64,000 nucleotides of DNA from an uncultured Methanobrevibacter sp. (GCF_900314695.1 NZ_OMWD01000013.1:41292-105291), one strand, 5' to 3'. Numbered from the stretch's first letter, positions 1-9,809 are shown. Notes: generated by a model from the letters alone, not told the origin. Made by a program: numbers and translations.

Positions 1-2
1 AG

Positions 3-1256
3 GATAAGCTTAATTTCACAAGCCTTTACGGCGATGAGGATTTGACATCATTTATGAGCAGCTACATCTTTTCAATATCAAAATTCGATATTGATGAAAG
101 GGAGTTCACATTCTCCCAGGTCTATGATGCAATCGCATATTCAAGGCAAATCCGGCTTTCATCAACTCCCGACTACATTTCAGAGCTTATAAATTCAATC
201 GTAAAATCCCAAAGAAACGTTGTGTCAAATGCATATGATCCTTTCCTAAAGGACGCTTCAATACTATTTAACCTTTACAGCCAATTCACCATGTCCGACA
301 TTTATGCAAAGGAAAACAACGAGCTGCATTATTTCTACTCTCTAATCAAGGCATTCATCAATGAAATCAACTTCGAAAATCTTCACATGTCTCGGGAAAA
401 TGCAATCAAGTCAATGTCATATGATTCACAGCTTTTTGACGTCATCGCTTCAAAGCTTCCCAACAGCTTCGACGAGTTTTCAAAAACCACTCTCAAAAGC
501 CAAAGCATTGAAGTTCCAAGCGAAACGGATTTCAAGGAAAAGCTGTTCAATAATCTTGATATGGATAAATTGAGCGATGATAAGGAGGCTCTTGAAGCCT
601 TGAAGGTACTTGAAAAGCGTTTAAATGCTATGGAAAAAAGTGAAGTGACCTCTTTTACAGGTGAATATGAATCCCTAAAGGACAGTGAGTTTCTGTTTTT
701 AATCAATATGATCAATTCCCTTAAGGACAACGGGCTTATGGTGATATCACTTTCACAGAATTTCCTATTTAAAAATTCACTGGCCCTTTTGAGAAAGTTC
801 CTGACATTTGAAAACAACTATATTGATGCAGTCATTTCCCTTCCAGAAGAGCTGGGCGGCGTAATCCGGCCTGAAGTAGTAATTGTATTTCGCAAAAACA
901 AAAGTTCGGATGATGTCGTATTCATTGATCTCTCCAAGAAGTACGGAACCGAAATGTCACCAAACACTTTTCCGGGTCTTGTCAAGCGCAATCTTGTTTT
1001 GGACAAAAAAACAATATCAAACATAATTGACGTCCTTAACAACCGCAAAACCGTCGATAAGTTCTCTGAAATCGTTTCACTAAAACAGCTTGAAGAGAAT
1101 GATTTCAATCTCTCAGTTTCAAGATATGTCGATACCTATGATGGTGAATTCATTCGTCTGAATGATTTGAAATCAGATAAAAAGAAAATTGATGAAAAGA
1201 TGGATAGTCTCAACGAAAGAATCGATGAATTGATGGGCGATTTGAATTTCAGATAG
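3..1256 (+). CDS. Degenerate HsdM-like (type I N6-adenine methylase fold) protein, 5' end outside window
   Basis: The reading frame is open to the left edge, so the start lies upstream and only the C-terminal part is seen. The pattern follows type I methylase subunits: a motif I-like stretch near residue 65 (from base 42), a motif IV-like FDVI stretch near 132, then the strand 'LMVISLSQNFLF' and 'IDAVISLPEELGG', and an HsdM-like tail with SRYVDT followed by a coiled coil. The catalytic motifs are altered: the usual DPxxGSG reads DPFLKDAS and the usual NPPF/Y reads SKLP. I infer a fold-preserving, probably inactive methylase relative. No hsdS or hsdR is visible on the right; the left neighbour is unseen. 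Its end overlaps the convergent antiporter gene by 8 bases. Confidence 0.6.
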   Translation, partial: DKLNFTSLYGDEDLTSFMSSYIFSISKFDIDEREFTFSQVYDAIAYSRQIRLSSTPDYISELINSIVKSQRNVVSNAYDPFLKDASILFNLYSQFTMSDIYAKENNELHYFYSLIKAFINEINFENLHMSRENAIKSMSYDSQLFDVIASKLPNSFDEFSKTTLKSQSIEVPSETDFKEKLFNNLDMDKLSDDKEALEALKVLEKRLNAMEKSEVTSFTGEYESLKDSEFLFLINMINSLKDNGLMVISLSQNFLFKNSLALLRKFLTFENNYIDAVISLPEELGGVIRPEVVIVFRKNKSSDDVVFIDLSKKYGTEMSPNTFPGLVKRNLVLDKKTISNIIDVLNNRKTVDKFSEIVSLKQLEENDFNLSVSRYVDTYDGEFIRLNDLKSDKKKIDEKMDSLNERIDELMGDLNFR

Positions 1257-3189
1257 CATCAAAGAATTTATTGATGTTTTCCCTGTGCCCTACAAAGACA
1301 ATGAGGTCGTTTGCAAGGAGTTTGAAGTGTGGGGTCACGTCAATGAATGTGTCCTTTCCGCGTATTACACCGGTTATGGTAAGGCTGTTTTCTGTAAATG
1401 GAAAGTCATCGATGCTTTGGTCTTTGGATACTCTAAGTGAGTCGACTTCCAAATTTGTGTATTTGTGGTTTAGATATGTAGATATATCTTCTGAAGTTAC
1501 GCTACGGAATGCATCATAATTGTTAGAACGAAGATCGTTGACAGCATCTGTAATCTCATCGACATCCTTGTTATAATAATCCATGATTCTTGTAAACATC
1601 ATGATACTTGTTTCGAACTCCTTCGGAATAACTTCATCAGCACCGGCCTCAATAACATCATCCAGATTTTTCAGATATCTTGTACGTACGATAATGTGTA
1701 TGTCGGGGTTCAGCCTGCGCGCTGCATCTATTGTCTTAATGGTTTCATCATAAGTTGAGGATGATATGACTATGCATAGTGCGGAGGTAATGCCCAATTC
1801 TTTCAGGACACTTTCGTTTGACCCTTTGCCGTATATGACTGGAAGTCCCATTGCCTGCTGGTTTTCAACGATTACCGGATTCATGTCAACAATCCGGTAT
1901 GGGATGTTGAATTTCTTGCAGGCTCTTGCCATATGCTTCCCGTTTCGTCCAAGACCGACAAGGATTACGTGGTCTGATATGTCCTGAGGGTCTTCAATTT
2001 CCTCAGGCAGTGTCATGAGTTCCTCGTCTATGTCGAAGTAGTCTATATTGTTGAAGAGCCTTACTATTTTGGGAGTCATCTTTTCCAGAAACGGAGTTGC
2101 AGACATTGTAAGGATGCTCACGCCCAGAAAGACGCTGAAGAATTGGTTTGTCATCAGACCATAATTCATTCCTTCACGGGCAAGGACGAATGAAAATTCC
2201 CCAATTTGGCTTAAAAGAACTGCAATGCTTATTGTTACTTTTGAAGGCAGCTTCAAAGCCATTCCAGTAATCAGTGTTGCAGTAAATTTAATTACTAGAA
2301 TTATTACAGTAAGGACCAGTATGGTCACTATATTGTAAAGGAAAAGATGCAGGTTGACCATCAGCCCGATACTTATGAAAAATATGCTCATGAAGACATC
2401 CTGGAACGGTTGGATGTATCCCAGGGTCTGATGGGAATACTCTGTATTTGAAATCAGAAGTCCGGCTATGAAAGCTCCAAGTTCAGGCCCTATCCCGATT
2501 AAACTTGTTCCAAATGTTGTTCCCATACAGATGAAAAGTGTCAAAAGTAAAAACAAATCCCTGTTTTTGGTTTTGGCGGCATCCCTTAACGCAAGTGGTA
2601 TGAACCATTTTGCGCCGACATATAACATGACAACCAGTCCTATACATTTCACAATAAGTGAAGGCAGGTTGTTGAACGCCAGTTCATGTCCTCCGAGAAG
2701 GGGAGTAATCAGTATAACGATAATTACTGCAATGTCCTGGAAAATCAGAATACCTAATGTCACCCTTCCCTGAACTGAATGGGTGATATGTCTTTGCTGC
2801 ATTATCTTCATGACGATTGCGGTACTTGAGAATGCAACCAGAAATCCGAAAAATAACGCTGAGTTGGGGCTAAGTCCTAAAATCAGTCCCAGTGCGGATA
2901 TGAGAATTGTCGTAATGGATACCTGAAGGAAACCTCCGATGAGAGCATAACGCTTGATCGATGAAAATTTCTCAACTGAAAACTCAAGACCTATAATGAA
3001 TAGGAGAAATATGACTCCAAGTTCTGAAACGGTAGAAATCAGGCTTGTATCGTTGATTGCATGACCAAGCACGATTCCAGTAAAAAAAAGACCAATCATT
3101 GTTGGCAGCTTTAATTTGTTGAAGACCAATAACACTATTACTGCAGTAATAAGTATTATTGACATGTTTCCAAGTAGCGCTAAATCCAT
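1249..3189 (-). CDS. Kef-type cation:proton antiporter with RCK domains (CPA2 family)
   Basis: A 646-residue membrane protein. The first roughly 380 residues hold about a dozen hydrophobic segments of the Na/H exchanger fold, including 'LGVIFLLFIIGLEFS'. A cytoplasmic Rossmann domain (RCK/TrkA-N) begins near residue 405 with VGLGRNGKHMARACKKF, the NAD(H)-binding glycine motif, and a TrkA-C domain ends the protein. This architecture is that of CPA2 antiporters that exchange monovalent cations for protons under nucleotide or ligand control. The ATG follows AGGTAAATT. The gene appears to stand alone. Cation specificity (K+ or Na+) cannot be read from the sequence. Confidence 0.88.
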   Translation of the reverse strand: MDLALLGNMSIILITAVIVLLVFNKLKLPTMIGLFFTGIVLGHAINDTSLISTVSELGVIFLLFIIGLEFSVEKFSSIKRYALIGGFLQVSITTILISALGLILGLSPNSALFFGFLVAFSSTAIVMKIMQQRHITHSVQGRVTLGILIFQDIAVIIVILITPLLGGHELAFNNLPSLIVKCIGLVVMLYVGAKWFIPLALRDAAKTKNRDLFLLLTLFICMGTTFGTSLIGIGPELGAFIAGLLISNTEYSHQTLGYIQPFQDVFMSIFFISIGLMVNLHLFLYNIVTILVLTVIILVIKFTATLITGMALKLPSKVTISIAVLLSQIGEFSFVLAREGMNYGLMTNQFFSVFLGVSILTMSATPFLEKMTPKIVRLFNNIDYFDIDEELMTLPEEIEDPQDISDHVILVGLGRNGKHMARACKKFNIPYRIVDMNPVIVENQQAMGLPVIYGKGSNESVLKELGITSALCIVISSSTYDETIKTIDAARRLNPDIHIIVRTRYLKNLDDVIEAGADEVIPKEFETSIMMFTRIMDYYNKDVDEITDAVNDLRSNNYDAFRSVTSEDISTYLNHKYTNLEVDSLRVSKDQSIDDFPFTENSLTITGVIRGKDTFIDVTPHFKLLANDLIVFVGHRENINKFFDAI

Positions 3190-3239
3190 AATTTACCTGG
3201 GTTTTAAAAAAGAGTTAAAAATAAGAAAATATTAGTAGA

Positions 3240-3851
3240 TTAGATTCTACTAACTTTAATCAATGATTCTATAGGCACTTCTTCAATTTCTGAAAGACCT
3301 GCCTTATCAATCAATACAACTACACAGAGAGGTTCTCCGCCTAAATCCTTTACGGTGTGGATTACTTCACGTGCAGTCTTTCCGCTTGTGATGACGTCAT
3401 CTACAATTACGACCTTTTTGCCTTCGACGCTTCCGAAGTTGGTACTTATTGTACCTTCGTCATCGCTTTTGTCATTGTCTTTTCTGTGCTTGTGAGGGTG
3501 GAATATTGCAAGGGAAGTGTCGACACCGGTCATTTCCTCCAACAGGTCAGACATCATTGTAGCAAATGGAATTCCGCTCACTGCAATTCCACAGACAACT
3601 TCAGCTTCGCCGTGAATCAATGTCATGTCGCTTAATGCACTGGCAACATATCTTAAACGTGCAGCATTTCCACCAATGCTTTTCCAGTTAATGGCAAAGT
3701 CAGTTGGTGCATCTGCTTTTACTTCGGTTGGTTTTTGCAAGGTCAACCATCTTGCAGTGTCCATACTTACATTGAGTTCATCAGCAATTTCGCCGGTAGT
3801 AAATCCGTGCTGTCTGAGTTCCTGAGCCTTTTGAATTAATTTTTGTTTCAC
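3240..3851 (-). CDS. gfcR: PyrE-like HTH-phosphoribosyltransferase regulator (GfcR family)
   Basis: A 203-residue archaeal protein annotated in many genomes as 'orotate phosphoribosyltransferase-like'. Residues 1-40 form a helix-turn-helix (FTTGEIADELNVSMDTARWL). The C-terminal half is a type I PRTase fold with the PRPP loop KVVIVDDVITSGKT at about 146-159. In Haloferax the homologue GfcR activates sugar-catabolism genes; here a regulatory rather than pyrimidine-biosynthetic role is inferred from the HTH. The start codon is GTG behind AGGTGAGATAA. The gene lies 9 bases downstream of the sugar dehydrogenase gene on the same strand and is probably co-transcribed with it. Confidence 0.82.
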   Translation of the reverse strand: MKQKLIQKAQELRQHGFTTGEIADELNVSMDTARWLTLQKPTEVKADAPTDFAINWKSIGGNAARLRYVASALSDMTLIHGEAEVVCGIAVSGIPFATMMSDLLEEMTGVDTSLAIFHPHKHRKDNDKSDDEGTISTNFGSVEGKKVVIVDDVITSGKTAREVIHTVKDLGGEPLCVVVLIDKAGLSEIEEVPIESLIKVSRI

Positions 3852-3860
3852 TTATCTCAC

Positions 3861-4817
3861 CTATTTGAGTTCATCTAAACTAACTGGTCTATGTTCTTTT
3901 GAGGATTTGTTAGCTGCAATGACCATTTTAAGAGCTTTAAGCCCATCTTCACCAGTTATGACTGGTTCTTTTTCTTCAACAACTGAATTGAGGAATGATT
4001 TTAATTCACCTTTGAGAGGTTCTTCGTGTACGATTTCAATATCCTGAGCAAATTTACCGAAGACTTCGATGCTTTGTTGGATGTAGTCAACAGAAATGAT
4101 TCCTGCTGTTCCGGTAAGTTCTAATTCTCTACGTTTGTAAGGAGTAAGCCAGTTTACTTCGATGATTCCTGTTGATTCATTGTCAAAGCTTACCATTATC
4201 TCTGCATGGTCTTCAAATTCGCTGTCATCGAAACTGCTGTTCATTGTTCCGTAAACCTGGGTAATTTCCTCTTCAAACAAGTAGTTCATGATGTCCAAGT
4301 CGTGAATTGCAAGGTCAATTGATACACCGACATCCTTTATTCTTGGTGGAAGTGGTCCTACTCTTTTTGCAAAAGCAGATACTATATCTCCAATAACTCC
4401 ATCATCAATAAGCTCTTTTGCTTTTTGAACTGCGGGGTTAAACCGTTCAACATGTCCTGTTGCGAGAATAACTCCTGCCTCTTTTGCAGCTGCAATCATT
4501 TCTTCAGCTTCAGTTAATGTGAATGCAATTGGCTTTTCAACCAGAACATGCTTTTTATGTTTTATTGCTTCCATTACAACAGCATGATGGAATGTTGTTG
4601 GTACACATACGCTTACTACTTCAATTTCCGGGTTTGCGAGTAATTCACAATAGTCGGTATAACCTTTCGCACCATATTTCTTCTCAATTTTTTTGAGTGC
4701 CCTTTCGCTAACGTCAGAAACACCCATCAAATTAGCTTCTTCCATTTTATGGTATACACGAACATGGTTTTCACCCATTGCTCCTACTCCAATAACTCCT
4801 ACGTTTACAGTTCTCAA
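3861..4817 (-). CDS. Gfo/Idh/MocA-family oxidoreductase, probable UDP-GlcNAc 3-dehydrogenase
   Basis: A 318-residue NAD(P)-dependent sugar dehydrogenase. The N-terminal Rossmann motif is GVIGVGAMGENHVRVY and the family EKP signature is LVEKPIAFT near residue 95; the C-terminal half is the alpha/beta domain with DLAIHDLDIMNYL. Close methanogen relatives oxidise UDP-N-acetylglucosamine at C3 on the way to 3-amino sugars; the assignment of substrate is by family resemblance. The start is TTG, supported by GGAGGAATTGAA immediately upstream, and the gene begins 14 bases after hemC, suggesting an operon hemC-dehydrogenase-gfcR. Confidence 0.75.
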   Translation of the reverse strand: MRTVNVGVIGVGAMGENHVRVYHKMEEANLMGVSDVSERALKKIEKKYGAKGYTDYCELLANPEIEVVSVCVPTTFHHAVVMEAIKHKKHVLVEKPIAFTLTEAEEMIAAAKEAGVILATGHVERFNPAVQKAKELIDDGVIGDIVSAFAKRVGPLPPRIKDVGVSIDLAIHDLDIMNYLFEEEITQVYGTMNSSFDDSEFEDHAEIMVSFDNESTGIIEVNWLTPYKRRELELTGTAGIISVDYIQQSIEVFGKFAQDIEIVHEEPLKGELKSFLNSVVEEKEPVITGEDGLKALKMVIAANKSSKEHRPVSLDELK

Positions 4818-4831
4818 TTCAATTCCTCCGT

Positions 4832-5701
4832 TTAAACATAATCCTCGAAAAGTTTTCCGATACGTTTGCCAAGTTCAACCGCATCTTTAATTGAACCCTT
4901 TTCGCTTTGCTCTTTAAGGATTTCTCCATCCTTGGTTAATAATATTGAATAAATATTAAATTCTTTGTCATTCATGCGTGCTATGGAACCGATTGGCCAT
5001 TGGCATCCAACGCCCAATTCCTCAAGCACTTTCTTTTCTGAAAATACTTCCTGCATTGAAACATAATCATTCAGCTTGGAAATCTTGTCTTTTACATCAG
5101 AGTCCTTTCTTGTAATGATTGCCAAAGCCCCCTGACCTGCAGGTGGGGTAATGTAGTCAAGCGGAAATACTGTCTTTATGTATTTTGTCAGATTCAATCT
5201 TTTAAGTCCTGCCTCAGCCATTATAGTAGCATCAAGGTCAGTTTCAAAGACTTTATTGATTCTGGTTTCGATATTTCCTCTGATTGGCTTAAGTTCAAAT
5301 TCCTTTTCATAATGATTGCAGAAAGCTTCCCTTCTAAGGCTGCTGGTTCCAAGTTTTGAACCTGCTTCAAGTTCATTCCAGCTTTTTTCAGAAATCAATA
5401 CTTCATGGGGGGATTCACGCTTTGGAACGGCAACAACTTCAAGGTCTTCATCCAGTTCGGTAGGCAGATCCTTGAAACTGTGGACGGTAAAATCAACTTC
5501 CTCTTCAAGAAGTGCAATATCAAGCTCCTTGGTGAAAAGGCCTTTTGAATCCATATTGTACAATTGTGAGGTTGTGATTTTATCTCCTTTTGTCTTAATA
5601 ATTTCAACGTCAATCGCTTCTTTGGTTAATTTTGATAAATCGGCACATACTTGATTTGTTTGTGCTAAAGCTAACTGACTACCTCTAGTTCCAACAATCA
5701 T
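4832..5701 (-). CDS. hemC: Hydroxymethylbilane synthase (porphobilinogen deaminase)
   Basis: A 289-residue enzyme that condenses four porphobilinogens into hydroxymethylbilane, the precursor of sirohydrochlorin and so of F430 and corrinoids. It begins IVGTRGSQLALAQTN, has the substrate-binding SLRR motif near 121, and carries the dipyrromethane-cofactor cysteine in GVGCQWPIGS at Cys233. Length and motif order match the family. ATG follows GGGGATAATAA. It is first in the leftward run with the dehydrogenase and gfcR-like genes, and cfbE, a late tetrapyrrole gene, lies just upstream on the same strand. Confidence 0.95.
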   Translation of the reverse strand: MIVGTRGSQLALAQTNQVCADLSKLTKEAIDVEIIKTKGDKITTSQLYNMDSKGLFTKELDIALLEEEVDFTVHSFKDLPTELDEDLEVVAVPKRESPHEVLISEKSWNELEAGSKLGTSSLRREAFCNHYEKEFELKPIRGNIETRINKVFETDLDATIMAEAGLKRLNLTKYIKTVFPLDYITPPAGQGALAIITRKDSDVKDKISKLNDYVSMQEVFSEKKVLEELGVGCQWPIGSIARMNDKEFNIYSILLTKDGEILKEQSEKGSIKDAVELGKRIGKLFEDYV

Positions 5702-5826
5702 TTATTATCCCCATTTTTTAATTTTTCATTCGTATAAGCCTATAACTTATAAGAATTTTTACATTGTTAATTTTTATAATTAATTATAATTAAATGTTTC
5801 AATTTTTCTAGTAATTACTGGAAAAA

Positions 5827-7245
5827 TCATCTTTGTGAAAGATTGCTGTAACTTGACCTATATATGAAAAGAAGATTTTTATTGTCGCTTATTGCTTTAG
5901 TGTAACAGTCATTGTAGTTTTCGATTATTTCTGCATTTCTGGTGATTTTTTCAGATATTGAAATGCCGACTTCACCGGTCAGTATCAGCCTGCAGTCAGT
6001 GGTGTTTAAAAATTCGGCCAGTTTGTCCTCATCAATTTCTTCACAGGTAATTCCATAGTCTCCGCCGATTGCAACGTAATAATCATCAAGATTATCAATC
6101 ATGTTCATTGATTCCTTTATGGCCTGTGTGTTGATTCCGGGATTTATCTCTTCGATTATTATTGAATTTTCAATAGTCTTTTTATTGGTTCTTCCGGCAA
6201 TGCCCTTGTAATTTTTCAAACCATCGATTATTTTTTGCTCAGGTATTTCAAGACATAGTGATGTCAGGACAACTCCCAAAACATTTGATACGTGGTGCGG
6301 ACCGGGTGCAAATGTCTTCACTGTGATTTCACCATTCAATACATTGTCTTTAATGCTTTTGACATCCCTATAAACAATATCGACTGTTGTTTCATCAAGA
6401 CTGTATGTTACGTTTCTGACATGGAGATTGGAGGATTTGTCACTTAGCGAAAATGTATTTGCCTTGGTGTGTTCGATATCACTGTAATATTCGTCATAAC
6501 ATTCCTTTTGGCATGCTACAGTATTGCATCTGAAAACCTGTGCTTTTGCTCTGCTTGCAGAGCTTCTGCTTTTGGCAATGGGGTAGTCTTCGGCAATGTT
6601 TGTTAAAAGTCCCACATCTCCAATGCCTGTGACTCCAAGTGAGCTTTCAAAAATGGCTGAGGAGTATTTTTTCAAATTTTCGCTGATAACTTCGCCTTCA
6701 GCTATCTTGCATATTGGATTTGCGACCTTATATGCCAAATCAATTGTTTCCTTGATGTTTGCAGGTGTTATTGAAATGTTCCTTTTAAGGACAATCTCAT
6801 TTTCATCTGAATAAAGAATTGCGCCAAGGCTTGATAAAATCAGCGGGTTTTCATCAATGAGAATTTCTTTTAGCATGAAAACGGAGCTTGTCTTCCCCTT
6901 GACTCCTGTAACTTCAATTTTAGGAATGTCTTTTCCCCAGTCATCAAGAATTCTTGCTATTATTTCATGGTGTGTTAGAGATTCGTATTTTAAATTCGGA
7001 TTGTAACTTTCAATTTCATCTTCGCTCATCGGAAGATGTATGGGTGCGATTATGCATACATTGCCCTTGAGATTGCTCATATCTTCAAAACCGATGACGT
7101 TTACGCCGTAAACCTCAAGCATCTTTTCGTCAATGCTTTTCATGGTATTGTAGATGTCGATGGCATGGACTATTTTTCCGGTTTTGGCAAGGCTTACTGC
7201 AATCTTGACGCCTCCATGGGTCATGTCGATTACTACATAATGCAA
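5827..7245 (-). CDS. cfbE: Coenzyme F430 synthase (Mur-ligase family)
   Basis: A Mur ligase-type enzyme that in methanogens closes the last ring of F430 in an ATP-dependent step, giving the nickel cofactor of methyl-CoM reductase. It has the early DMTHGGVKIAVSLAKTG stretch, the ATP-binding loop GVKGKTSS at about 114-121, and the later FAPGPHHVSNVLGVV and GIAGRTNKK segments of Mur ligases. I place the start at TTG 7245, one base past the TAA of the upstream kinase gene and behind GGTG; an in-frame TTG at 7287 would add 14 residues inside the neighbour. Tight coupling suggests co-transcription with the NAD kinase gene. Confidence 0.88.
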   Translation of the reverse strand: MHYVVIDMTHGGVKIAVSLAKTGKIVHAIDIYNTMKSIDEKMLEVYGVNVIGFEDMSNLKGNVCIIAPIHLPMSEDEIESYNPNLKYESLTHHEIIARILDDWGKDIPKIEVTGVKGKTSSVFMLKEILIDENPLILSSLGAILYSDENEIVLKRNISITPANIKETIDLAYKVANPICKIAEGEVISENLKKYSSAIFESSLGVTGIGDVGLLTNIAEDYPIAKSRSSASRAKAQVFRCNTVACQKECYDEYYSDIEHTKANTFSLSDKSSNLHVRNVTYSLDETTVDIVYRDVKSIKDNVLNGEITVKTFAPGPHHVSNVLGVVLTSLCLEIPEQKIIDGLKNYKGIAGRTNKKTIENSIIIEEINPGINTQAIKESMNMIDNLDDYYVAIGGDYGITCEEIDEDKLAEFLNTTDCRLILTGEVGISISEKITRNAEIIENYNDCYTKAISDNKNLLFIYRSSYSNLSQR

Positions 7246-7246
7246 T

Positions 7247-9100
7247 TTAGCACCAGCTGTTGTCCTTTTCAAGTCCGCCCTGTGCAAGCTTGTTTTTTAC
7301 CTTTTTGTAGAAGTATTTGGTTGATGTTCTGATTAGATAAACGCTTTTGTCGGATTTTTTGAATTTGATTTCCTCTTCGTATTCTGCCTCTTCGTTTCTC
7401 TGACCGTCCATTACAAATACTGCAGTCTTACCTTTCTTAAGCAATTTTACTGTGATTTCACTGTTGTCGGATACGATGAATGGCCTTGCGCCTAGCTTAT
7501 ACGGACAGATTGGAATTATGATAAATCCTCCGACTTTCGGATCAACGATAGGTCCTCCGGCAGACATTGAATAAGCTGTTGAACCGCTTGGGGTTGAAAC
7601 TATTAGTCCGTCAGCCCTTACCTCTTCAATGATTTCTCCGTCCACCTTGATTTGGAAGTGCTGCATTTTTGCAGGCTTGTTGGTCATTATTACAACTTCG
7701 TTCATTGCGGTGTAGTAGTGGTTTTCGTGGGATACGACAAGTTTTGTCCTGTTTTCCTTGTAGTAGTTTCCTTTAAGAACCTCTTCTAATGCTTTGAATG
7801 TGTCTCTTGCTTCAATTTCAGTTAAAAATCCGACGGTACCCATGTTTATACCGAATATTGGTGTTTCATCTTTCATCTTTGCCTGTGCTCTTAAAAGGGT
7901 TCCGTCCCCTCCAAGAACGATTGCCATATCACATTCAAAATCGGTTATTTCGCATGCAAGCTGCTTGTAGTCGATATTGAAGTTGATGTCATCCAAAAGA
8001 TGGGCAATGTCTGGATATTTCCTTTTGGTCTTTTCAATAATTTTGTCCAGTTTCGGATTTTCCTTCAGCTCAATCAGCTTTTGAACCAGCCTTTTTTCGA
8101 TTATGACCTCCCTTCCGTTGGTGAGCAGGTAATCCACAAGCTGTGCTGTAAAGAGGATCGGACGTTTCTGATCGATTCTGCTTACGATTCCTATTTTTCC
8201 AATGAAATCGGTTTGATTGTCATTTAAGATATCAATCATCTGTTTGTGAAGGATTCTATTGTTGGCAGCAATTACGATTGTCTTTTCGTGAATGCTCAAT
8301 TTGTTGTTTAGCTTTTCACCGTATTTGTCGGTAATTATTCCACCTGCTTCTTCAAGAATCAGTTTGGATGCTGCAATATCAATGATTCTACTTCCCCTAA
8401 GGTCGATGAATGCATCATATCTTCCGCTTGCAACATATGAGATTTCAAGCACTACGCTTCCAAGCACTCTCATTCTTCTTGCATTGTCGACCAGATGTGA
8501 TGCAGCTGAGGTTCCGCTTTTTGTAAATCCTCCGAGGGTAATGTCGCTGATGTTTACTGTATTGCTTGGATGCACTTCCTCATTGTTCAGCCAGCAGCCT
8601 TTTCCCTTTTCAGCTTCAAAAAAGTTTCCGTTGCCGAAGTTGCTTATAAAACCCAGTTCAACATCGTTCAATGTGGCAAGCCTTCCTTCAGGCACGCTTG
8701 CAACAGCTATTGAAATGCCGTATGCAGGGATTTCCTTGATTGCATTGCTTGTTCCGTCAATAGGATCAACCAGGAATATGAATTTTGGCCTTTCTTCCTC
8801 ATCAAAGTCATCACGCCTCAACTCCCGTGTCAAGATAATGCTTCTTTTGGTTCCCCTACCTAATTTCAACTCTCCGATTTCTTCACTTACAATATATGAA
8901 AGAACCGGTGCATTTTTCAGTATGTTTATGACCTTCTCTTCGGCGATAATGTCGATAAATGATGTGGGTGTTCCGTCGGCTCCCATCTTCACCTTTTCAC
9001 CGGATTCCGGTTTTCCAACATATGGCCTTATTGCTCGGCCCACTTCCCTTATGATTTCATATGCAAGGTCTGTTGCAATTTTTTTATCCTGTGCATCCAT
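7247..9100 (-). CDS. Bifunctional NADP phosphatase/NAD kinase
   Basis: A 617-residue fusion. Residues 1-295 are an inositol-monophosphatase/FBPase domain with the metal-binding motif VDPIDGTSN at about 111-119 and the second motif IDIAAS. Residues from about 300 on are an NAD kinase with GGDGTLLRA at about 397. Such fusions are known from methanogens (Methanocaldococcus MJ0917), where one protein both makes and dephosphorylates NADP. The ATG at 9100 is preferred because it follows GAGGGATAAC and directly follows the TAA of the decarboxylase gene. Substrate balance between the two activities cannot be judged here. Confidence 0.92.
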   Translation of the reverse strand: MDAQDKKIATDLAYEIIREVGRAIRPYVGKPESGEKVKMGADGTPTSFIDIIAEEKVINILKNAPVLSYIVSEEIGELKLGRGTKRSIILTRELRRDDFDEEERPKFIFLVDPIDGTSNAIKEIPAYGISIAVASVPEGRLATLNDVELGFISNFGNGNFFEAEKGKGCWLNNEEVHPSNTVNISDITLGGFTKSGTSAASHLVDNARRMRVLGSVVLEISYVASGRYDAFIDLRGSRIIDIAASKLILEEAGGIITDKYGEKLNNKLSIHEKTIVIAANNRILHKQMIDILNDNQTDFIGKIGIVSRIDQKRPILFTAQLVDYLLTNGREVIIEKRLVQKLIELKENPKLDKIIEKTKRKYPDIAHLLDDINFNIDYKQLACEITDFECDMAIVLGGDGTLLRAQAKMKDETPIFGINMGTVGFLTEIEARDTFKALEEVLKGNYYKENRTKLVVSHENHYYTAMNEVVIMTNKPAKMQHFQIKVDGEIIEEVRADGLIVSTPSGSTAYSMSAGGPIVDPKVGGFIIIPICPYKLGARPFIVSDNSEITVKLLKKGKTAVFVMDGQRNEEAEYEEEIKFKKSDKSVYLIRTSTKYFYKKVKNKLAQGGLEKDNSWC

Positions 9101-9101
9101 G

Positions 9102-9563
9102 TTATCCCTCAATTATTTCATCTTTTAGGTATACTACTGATGCAACAACTGATGCAATGTTTTCAACAGTTGCTGTGCTTGATTCAATAATCATTTCCCT
9201 GATGTCGACATCTCTTTTCTCCATCATGTATCTTACCATGAATTCGGCTTCATTCCTTAACTCTTCAGGGCTTTTGTCAATTCCGGTTGTCTCGACGACG
9301 CAGCCTAATTCATTTCCAATAGCTACTGCAACGACTGCAGTTATTTCGGCTCCCGGTTTGGATGATGTAACTTCGGATAAAACGCAGTTTACCATGCTTC
9401 CCGCTTTAAGTTTAGGCAATTCCTGAATTTCGGCATTGCCTGCAAGCATGCTTGATACTTTAATTAGGTTTACATCACCGATTCCGGCGTCACTCAATGC
9501 ATTGTCGAAGGCATTCAGTTTTGTTGGGCCTTCAGACTTTCCACTTACTATAGCTATTTTCAT
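9102..9563 (-). CDS. pdaD: Pyruvoyl-dependent arginine decarboxylase
   Basis: A 153-residue proenzyme that self-cleaves to generate a pyruvoyl cofactor and converts arginine to agmatine. The cleavage site is the Ser-Ser pair in LIKVSSMLAGNAEI (residues 37-38). The ATG at 9563 gives the family's usual length and follows GTGATATA; a longer in-frame start at 9650 would add an unconserved AT-rich leader. It is divergent from the aIF5A and agmatinase genes, so both steps from arginine to putrescine lie within 2 kb, either side of the factor that carries hypusine. Confidence 0.92.
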   Translation of the reverse strand: MKIAIVSGKSEGPTKLNAFDNALSDAGIGDVNLIKVSSMLAGNAEIQELPKLKAGSMVNCVLSEVTSSKPGAEITAVVAVAIGNELGCVVETTGIDKSPEELRNEAEFMVRYMMEKRDVDIREMIIESSTATVENIASVVASVVYLKDEIIEG

Positions 9564-9718
9564 TATATCACTTAATTTAATATTTTGATATTTATCATAT
9601 AATAAATTACTCATATTTTTTAATTGCCCATTTATGAATTGGGCTTTCATTTGGGGCTTTGATTTAAAAACAAGGCTTTATTTCAACCTTTAAAAAAAGC
9701 AAAATAATCGAATACTTT

Positions 9719-9809
9719 ATATAAAATAGAAAATATATCTTATATTAATCTAATAATATTCCTTATTATAAGATTATAAAAACCGGTTTTTATTTATGGA
9801 GGAAAATTA
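9719..9809 (+). promoter_or_regulatory. Promoter region and RBS of aIF5A
   Basis: The divergent spacer contains several TATA-like tracts (TTTATATAAAATAG near 9717-9730 is the best) and a strong ribosome binding site GGAGG seven bases before the ATG at 9810. The exact transcription start cannot be fixed by eye. Confidence 0.5.

Noticed and set aside
8292..9128. Long plus-strand frame (278 codons) opposite the NAD kinase fusion
   Set aside because: It lies antisense to a gene with complete phosphatase and kinase motifs; no domain or start site supports it.
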